Shown here: piece after piece, positions 57,257-64,000 of the stretch
Position numbering within the stretch: the first letter of the stretch is position 1
How the letters are laid out: each line of letters begins with the position of its first letter
NCBI GenBank assembly: GCA_019321725.1
Contig: CM033106.1
Coordinates: forward strand, 31,050,118-31,114,117
From: Paulownia fortunei
Lineage: Eukaryota > Streptophyta > Magnoliopsida > Lamiales > Paulowniaceae
Reading direction: 5' to 3'
DNA: 64,000 nt
The notes under the pieces: model-generated
The model's database searches: none
Seen by the model: the letters and a program-made list of their open reading frames with translations, nothing else
What the model was told of the DNA's origin: nothing
Made by a program: the position numbers and the translations under genes

Positions 57257-57664
57257 TTTGTAATTCAGTTGATAAGTATTTGGTGCATCCAAATAATTAT
57301 GTTGTATTTATTAGTTTAATGTTTCGTATGATTGTGTTGTATTAGGGCCAGTAGCTTCATGGCCCCTTCATGTAATTCTTTATATAAGTTGGGAAGAATC
57401 TGTAAAATAAATTTGAAATATTGAGCACTCAATGCTAATGTCTGTACAGATTCAAAACATGGAGTTTGAGCTTACTTTAGCTCCTAATTAAATACTTCTG
57501 CCCTTCAGTTTATGGGCGGAAACTTCCCGGTTTGGATGTCAGAATATGGCCTCAAGTTGTTACCCAAGCACAACTTCGTTGTAACCCACCCAAATTTAGA
57601 TATTCGCAATACTTATTACTATAAACTTAGGATAATAGAAGATTTTGTTGTACATAGAATCGTA

Positions 57665-60310
57665 TGATGTCTTTAATTGCACACTCACTTTGGCTGGCTA
57701 ATCATTCTACCTTTGTTTCATAACAAAATGAGGTCTCAATATTTTCATGTGTGTGTGTGTGTTAGAGGAATAGAGATTTGGACCTGTTCTTGTCTCGAAC
57801 CCGAACCCGAACCCACCAAGTCCAATGTTGATTGGACCAAAGTTGTCCAAAACTGATTCTGAAACCAGTCTAATCAAAGTGAACCCTATGAGCTTCATAC
57901 TTTTTATTCATTTAAAAAAAAATCCCAATTTAATTCATCTACTTTTCCATCATAATCAAGATACTCGATATTTTAGTTGATAGTTTGGCAAAGTATAATG
58001 GCTCTCTTTTTCTCAAATGATTTTAAGGTCAAATTATTTCTCCCTACCTATCTTACTATAATTTATTGGCAATAAGCCAATAAATCATTGCAGCCTGTTT
58101 AATATTTTTTTTTTCTCTGTGTGTACGCTTGTGGGGCGGGCGGGTTTGAAAGCATTTTCAACTCGGTAAAAATTGAATATCATTTCATAATGCAAGTATT
58201 AATAACTAATTATATAGAATTTCAAAAACAATGGTAGTCACTCTATTCGATTAAATTTAACTTTATTGATGTTAATTCTTTTGAAATTAAATTAAAACAC
58301 ATCACAATAAATTTGTCACTCTATTACTCTATGTAATAGTCAGTTTTTCAAGACGTACTTTTGACTTAATTTTAGAATTTTAAGTTTCTAAAATTATTTT
58401 TGGTTTCAATTTCTCTAGGATTATTTTTGCAAAGTTTTGTTCTAAGTAGTAAGATTAAAATTTCAAAACTGACCAAGTACCACCTTAACATGAATATTTA
58501 TCCACTTTGTTAATTAATTTATTATAATTTAGTTATTATAGGTGATTGTTTGAGTTTTTAATGTAATGATATATATAATCGTTAAAAATAAAAAATAAAA
58601 AACTCAGCCAAAGTCAGTATAAGTCTTCAAATTTGCACGTTTCACAATCACGTGATACACTATTTTATACAAGGAAAAATTATATTTAAGGACACGACAG
58701 CTTTGGTTAAATCCTATAATTGCAATTGAAAAATCGTAGTAGCAAAGTTTACGAAGGTAGAAAAAAATTGCATTTGAAACTGTCCAAATTGCAAAAACTA
58801 ACCTAAAGCAACCAATTTTTTTATTACTCCTAAACCATGTTATTTATTGATTAGGAAAAAAATAAAAATTAAATGTTGTCTACTTTAAGATAAGATTACA
58901 ATAAGTTGGAGTTGGTTTATGGTTTGAATCCCTAGCGCTAAATTCATATAGAAAGACCTCGTTTATGAAAAATTTATTAACGGGAAAAAAATATGATAGG
59001 CCAGACACATCAAATAATTATTATTTTAAGATATAGATTTTTCCTATACTTTTCTCAGAAAAGTAGAAAAAAAAAAGAAAGAAAGACAAGATTGATTATT
59101 TCATCTATTTCTGATTGGAGTATTTTATATCAATGGTTGGATTTCCCTATTTGACTATGATCTTTTCAGCACAAATGTGTCTTTATTTAAGATAATTTGT
59201 ATGAAAACATGTTAATTTTTTTCGATTGAATTAATTTTAAAAATATTAAATATAAGAATTAAAAGAATTTGGAAATCTCTCTTCATTTATTTTATTAGTG
59301 TTCTAATATATATATATAATATGTTCAATTTTCATTATCTACAAGTTTAAGCAAAAGATAACATTTGATGTTGGACAATAAAATGAGATGTATAATTCCT
59401 TAATTTGTTGATGCTTTTAAGATAAGATACCAGGTTTAGAATTAAAATCCATATCCACTAGACGTGGAAACACACCAAAACATATAGTATTATATTACAC
59501 GATTAAGCGTAGACGGGTCCAAAACCTAAGTTTGTAAGAAAAACACAACGCTAATAGGGCCATCCGTTGCTTAGAAGGAACATAGAAAAGTTCAAAACTG
59601 GCGCCGTAATTCAACTTGTATGAGAAATAAAAATTAATGTTCCCAGACTAATACTTAACTATTCGGCCTTCTTCATCAATTCCCTGTACAATCCCGATGC
59701 GGCTAAAAATTAAATATTAAATATATTTTTTTAATGATATATATTGTGAATTCGGAGTTTCACAAATTCAATTCTATAAATTTCTAATTTTCACCTATAA
59801 TTTGCAAAATATAAAAAAGTTAGAAGGGACGCTAGTTTCCCCAATATAACTCCTCCAACATTCAAGATATAAGTCGCTCAATCAGAAATCGTCCAAATCA
59901 AAAATCAAATATATAGAAAATAATCAATATTAAAATAACTCAAAGTATTGCAATCACTTAATATAGATATATAAATTATATGTACTTCACTCCATGAAAG
60001 GAAATATATATTCATATAAAGGTATAAAATAGTTCCTTTATGTGATAAATCTCTATTTTTTTATTAGATTAAAATATCAAATATTATCAAAGATTATTTT
60101 TTCAAGAATTATAAGGCTCTACTAATTATAGTTCTAAAACACCACATATCCATATTTACATTCATTATATTTTATGTAGGTTGAACTCATACATGAGTAA
60201 CTTATTTTGACCTAAAACACATAGATTCAATTCATTAGGATTAATTTTGGCCACGTCAAATCCAATCCTTGATTAAAAAGCTTGATTATACCAACATTCC
60301 ACAATATTCC
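57665..60310. repeat. Non-coding duplicated block, copy X' (before the dirigent pseudogene)
   Basis: Counterpart of block X at 47.48-51.51 kb, same orientation, carrying the region that in copy X lies upstream of dirigent 5, down to CCTTGATTAAAAAGC at about 60268 (51513 in copy X). It lacks about 1.85 kb present in X and carries its own 564-base insertion at 59695-60258. No coding frame is recognised. Confidence 0.75.
59695..60258. mobile_element. Small transposon (MITE-like, 564 bp) with imperfect terminal inverted repeats
   Basis: Defined by comparison with block X, where this DNA is absent at the equivalent point (about 51509). The flanks are AATCC at 59690-59694 and AATCC at 60259-60263, consistent with a target duplication. 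The left end CGATGCGGCTAAAAATTAA and the reverse complement of the right end TGACGTGGCCAAAATTAAT align with a few mismatches. No protein is encoded. The superfamily is not clear from the ends. Confidence 0.65.
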
Positions 60311-60433
60311 TAGTATTCAGACTTTATGAATCTTTAAAATAATAATGTGGTTTCTTTGTTAGCTTTTCATTCCGTCCCGCGGCTGCTGTGTTATCGTAAT
60401 AAGCGGATGGGTAATAGAAGAAGGAAGACAAAC

Positions 60434-60983
60434 ATGGGGAAGCTACACATAGTCTTAATCCTTTTCTCTGTAGCAGTTGTGGTTCCTGGCAACGGCATTG
60501 CTATGAAAAACTGGTTCCAAAATATTTATCATGCAAAGGAAAAGGTAACCCAGTTTCAACTATACGTTCAAGACATATTAATTGGCCCAAATCCAACAAA
60601 TATACCGGTGGCTTCGGCCAAGTCTACTTCTACATCACCTACACTTTTTTGGGCTTGTCCAGGTGCTCGATGACCCAGTAAGAACAGGGCCCAGCCCAGA
60701 TTCTGAGATAGTGGGTCGGGTCCAGGGATTATTCGTTTTTGCCTCCTTAGAGGAGATAAGCATTCACATGACGTTTGATCTCGTGTTTACAAGTGGCGAG
60801 TATAATGGGAGCTCGTTAAATATAGTTGGCCACAACCCATATCTCCGTAGCTACCGTGAATTGTCTGTAGTTGGTGGCTTTGGTGCTTTCCGATTGGCGC
60901 GTGGCTTCGTTGAGGTCAAGACAATCAATTGAAGTACCGGTAGTGTTAATTTTGAGTACAATATTACGGTATTGCGTTATTAA
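60434..60983 (+). pseudogene. Dirigent pseudogene (eighth member), frameshift plus stop
   Basis: Close copy of dirigent 7. The first part is open from MGKLHIVLILFSVAVVVPGN through KNWFQNIYHAKEKVTQFQL and YVQDILIGPNPTNIPVASA. At about 60645-60650 an extra T in a T-run shifts the frame, and reading stops at 60671-60673. The other frame then continues with LDDPVRTGPSPDSEIVGR, FTSGEYNGSSLNIVGHNP and RELSVVGGFGAFRLARGF. It meets a TGA at 60930-60932, next to a small deletion relative to gene 7, and the remnant of the C-terminus ends YNITVLRY at 60981-60983. The immediate 5' flank lacks roughly 150 bases that in dirigent 7 contain the TATA box. At least two coding lesions plus promoter loss make a functional product very unlikely. 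Confidence 0.92.
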
Positions 60984-62160
60984 TTTGTAGTTCAATTGAT
61001 AATTTGGTGCATCCAAATAATTATGTTGTATTTATTAGTTTCATGTTTCAAAAGATTGTGTTGTATTATGGCCATGAGCTTCATGTAACTCTGTATGTAA
61101 GTTGGTAATAATATCAGTGTCTTGAGATAGACTGCAAAATTTGAAATATTGGGCACTCTAAGCAGATTGAAAGCACGGTGGTAAAGCCCATTGGGCTTAC
61201 TTAACCTCCTAGGTTAATACCTCGGCCCTTCAGTTCATGGGCGAAACTTTTTGGTTTGTATATCAGGATGCGGCCGGGTTTTAAGTTTGTTACCTCAGCC
61301 CAGTTTCGTTGTAATCCACTCAAATTTAGATATTCGCAATATTTACTTTATTACTACAAACTTGGGATAATTGAAGATTTTGTTGTATATAGAATCATCA
61401 TAGAAAGTGAAAAAATAGCTCTGGACTCGATGACTCTATGAATTAGCAGTTTTTGATCCTTCTGACTTCTGATATATATATATATATTATATATATATAT
61501 ATCTGTGTGTGTGTGTAATTAATTCAATAGCATTTAATTTGGTTTATTTTCCTTTCCAAGAAATAGAAATAGAAAGCATAATATACAAAGTGGTAGGTAC
61601 ATAAGCACACTTTACTTTAGAAAGTCTATTACATTATTGGACAAGTTTGAACATGGCTATTGCTTAATTATTGGTGGAAGTGAGTGAGATTTTCGTACTT
61701 GTGAATTTAATATAATTAAATCAAATAATATGATTCACATCGAAGTTCACATGGAAAAGGGGTGATTTGATTTTTTGTATAATAAATTATTAGTCACTTT
61801 GTCCAAGAAAAAGCTTTTAATATAAGCACATTCACATGATCATGCATCTCTTATTTTGTTTGTTCATGAAAAACATATGTGAGGAAACATGGCAGCAATT
61901 ATCTCCACCCTATGAGATCCAATTTTTTAAAAAATTGGATTAATAGCTGTCAAAACATGGGATCCTTAAGCATCTAGTTCAACATTAATTTTTAGTTTAT
62001 AAAATATGGGGATAATTAATTACTGGCTACTTTATAAGATAGGTTTGAATCCAACCAATTAAATTAAACTGTTGTGAAAAAACTGATAACCTCATGTGTG
62101 TGTGTATATATATTGCAAAATAATATTTTATTTTGTATTTTGTTTAATTAATACATATTA
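60984..62160. other. Intergenic; pseudogene 3' flank, (TA)n and (GT)n tracts
   Basis: The first 400 bases or so match the 3' flank of dirigent 7 (57257 onward; for example GGTGCATCCAAATAATTATG in both). A (TA)n run at 61472-61502 is followed by (GT)n near 61505-61516. The remainder is AT-rich with no gene. Confidence 0.6.
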
Positions 62161-64000
62161 TGTTGGGTTCGCGTGATATCGAAAAACGTATACGCAACGA
62201 AATTTAAATTTTTTTCAAAAACATAAATATATATTACATCACATGTAATTAAAATAAATCACGGAACCCCTTCTCAATTATTCAGTTGTGCGTTTTCTGA
62301 TAATTAAAGTAAGAATGTTTCAAAAACTCTTACCTTGATTTGTATTCTGGTTGATGTAGGGATTGAAACGATTCAAATCGTTATCCCTGCATGAAAGTAT
62401 CTCCATGTTGTTCAATTCAAAATCCCTTTGATTGAAATTTGATTCATTTCTAGGATCTCAAATGTTATCCCTCTAACGGTATCCACACCTTGGATGCCCA
62501 CTCGTAATCGAATCCTATGCTAGTAGTTTTCGATTCGATAATTCTATCCTAAAACGATTTTGTTTGGAATAAAAATACACTAACAATTAATATTTTAGGT
62601 GTTTAATTTAATTCTTAATTTAATAATTAAATTAAGAATTAAACTAGATAAAAGGTTGATGAACATTTGGAGATTGAAAGGAAACAAGAGACGAATTTTT
62701 GGGGATGAAAGAAAACTATTTTTTTTCACTAAAAATCTGCAATTAAAATCCCCATAAAAATATCCAAGAAGATTGTCAATCAAAACTATCACAAGTTCTT
62801 TCTATATAGGACTCTTCTTCCTTTCTTATCTTCAACTCTTTTGGTAAGTTTTTTTATCCCACAAGAACTTTCCTTTTTCCTTATTATCTCATAGAAATTG
62901 AATTCACAATTCAACTTTCTCTAAAAATTGGATTTCCAATCCAATTTCCTGATGGGCTTCCTACAAACCTACACCTAATGGGTCTAAGCCTAAGTAATCA
63001 ATTAAACTCTACTTTAATTGATCAAATCAATTAAATTAATTTATTTAATTAATTAAGCCCATCTTACTTAATTGATTCAATCAATTAATTAAATATTCCA
63101 ATTGAGCTTCCTAATCCAATTAGATCCAATCAATTAATCTAATTAATTAATTAATTGAATTAATTCCACACTTGAATTAATTTAACCTCATTAATTAATC
63201 ACATTAATTAATTTAATCCAACACTTGGATTAATTTTTAGGCTAGAAATGGACTTGTCCAAGTTTTGTATATGACCCCTTAGGTTCACTTTAAACTAGTC
63301 GTGGGCTCACAACTCTTGTGACTTAGTTGAACAATTAATTGTTCCGATTAATTAATCTAATTAATTAATTCTCTTGAAATTAACTAATTAATTCCAAGAA
63401 CCCACAAGACATGGAAAACATCTAACAATGTATCATGAGTCCTAGTTTAAGGTAAATGTGTGAACCTATTTCAATTATGAATACCATGCAAGTACGGTCT
63501 TTCCGTCATCTAATCTCTCAATTAAGCCTAGGGTATGGATGTTAAGTCGAAACCCTATTAACTCAATAACTATGTTTCCATTCCTAGTAGCTTGACTCGA
63601 TGATGAATAATTAGAAAACCCCACGTCTAATTTTCATCCAACTTTGGCCAAGGATTTTAGAGTCAAGTACAGTGGAACACATATGAGATTCACCTATTCA
63701 TCTAGATAGGTGACGAATCCTTTGTTGGCCGCTCATTAATCTCCATACATGAAAATGTTACACCCAATATAAACCCCTTGTGATTGTCATGCAATCAAAA
63801 AATATATCAAAGTACAACATGTCATGCACAAAGTTACCATAGTGCTCAAATCCAAGGACTAATTCTTGCACTATCGTAATAAGAAAATTCTCATTCGATA
63901 ATAGAATATTTCCAATTGAGAATTTTCAAGTGGAGTTGTTCAGTGTACTTATTCCCAACAAGCACCCGCATACATGCACTAGTGTCTCCACACCAATACC
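62161..64000 (-). mobile_element. Second LTR-like element of the amidase 4 intron family, truncated by the window end
   Basis: Read on the minus strand it ends GCGAACCCAACA at 62161, matching GCGAATTCAACA at the end of the intron element, and shares the adjacent GCTGCGTATA / GTTGCGTATAC motif. Along the minus strand many blocks recur in the same order as in 35.5-37.4 kb: GGGTGCTTGTT, TGACAATCACAA, GGCCAACA, the ACCGTAC...GAAATAGGTT region, GGTTCTTGGAATTAA and GAACCTAAGG. Similarity is moderate, so these are separate old insertions. The other end lies beyond base 64000. No protein is encoded in the visible part. Confidence 0.72.

Overview
This is nuclear DNA from a flowering plant, most likely a eudicot. 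Genes have GT-AG introns. The proteins are plant types: a sterol-demethylase CYP51, a plastid-targeted 30S ribosomal subunit protein, a plant eIF4B, an Ole e 1/extensin-type wall protein and dirigent proteins. Intergenic DNA is very AT-rich and carries degraded transposons. The sequence alone does not fix the species. All exon boundaries below were read by eye from splice sites, reading frame and paralogue comparison.

Layout. 1-954: last exon of CYP51 (+). 3.9-4.4 kb: nuclear gene for plastid ribosomal protein PSRP-3 (-). 5.6-6.4 kb: intact non-autonomous hAT-type element with an 8-bp target duplication. 7.4-11.0 kb: nine-exon NIPA-type magnesium transporter (+), apparently missing one base in exon 1. 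13.7-16.1 kb: eIF4B (+). 18.7-20.1 kb: three-exon Ole e 1-like proline-rich secreted protein (+). 22.4-38.6 kb: four tandem amidase-signature genes (+), all with five exons and near-identical exon sizes. The fourth has a 2.2-kb LTR-like insertion in intron 2. 39.9-61.0 kb: tandem array of eight intronless dirigent genes (+), seven intact and the last a pseudogene. 62.2 kb to the end: a second member of the LTR-like family found in amidase 4, in opposite orientation and cut by the window edge.

The 5' half is a string of unrelated housekeeping genes. The 3' half is two adjacent tandem arrays grown by local duplication. The amidases fall into two pairs (genes 1 and 2; genes 3 and 4). The dirigent array shows larger duplications: a non-coding block after gene 4 recurs after gene 7, and the pseudogene looks like a chimera, with a far 5' flank like gene 5 and a near flank, coding region and 3' flank like gene 7. 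It has lost gene 7's TATA-like segment and carries a frameshift, a stop codon and a small transposon upstream.

I saw no tRNA, rRNA or CRISPR. I found no clear undescribed molecular system. The strongest leads are the chimeric dirigent pseudogene, the altered active-site loop in amidase 2, the NIPA frameshift and the paired LTR-like elements.
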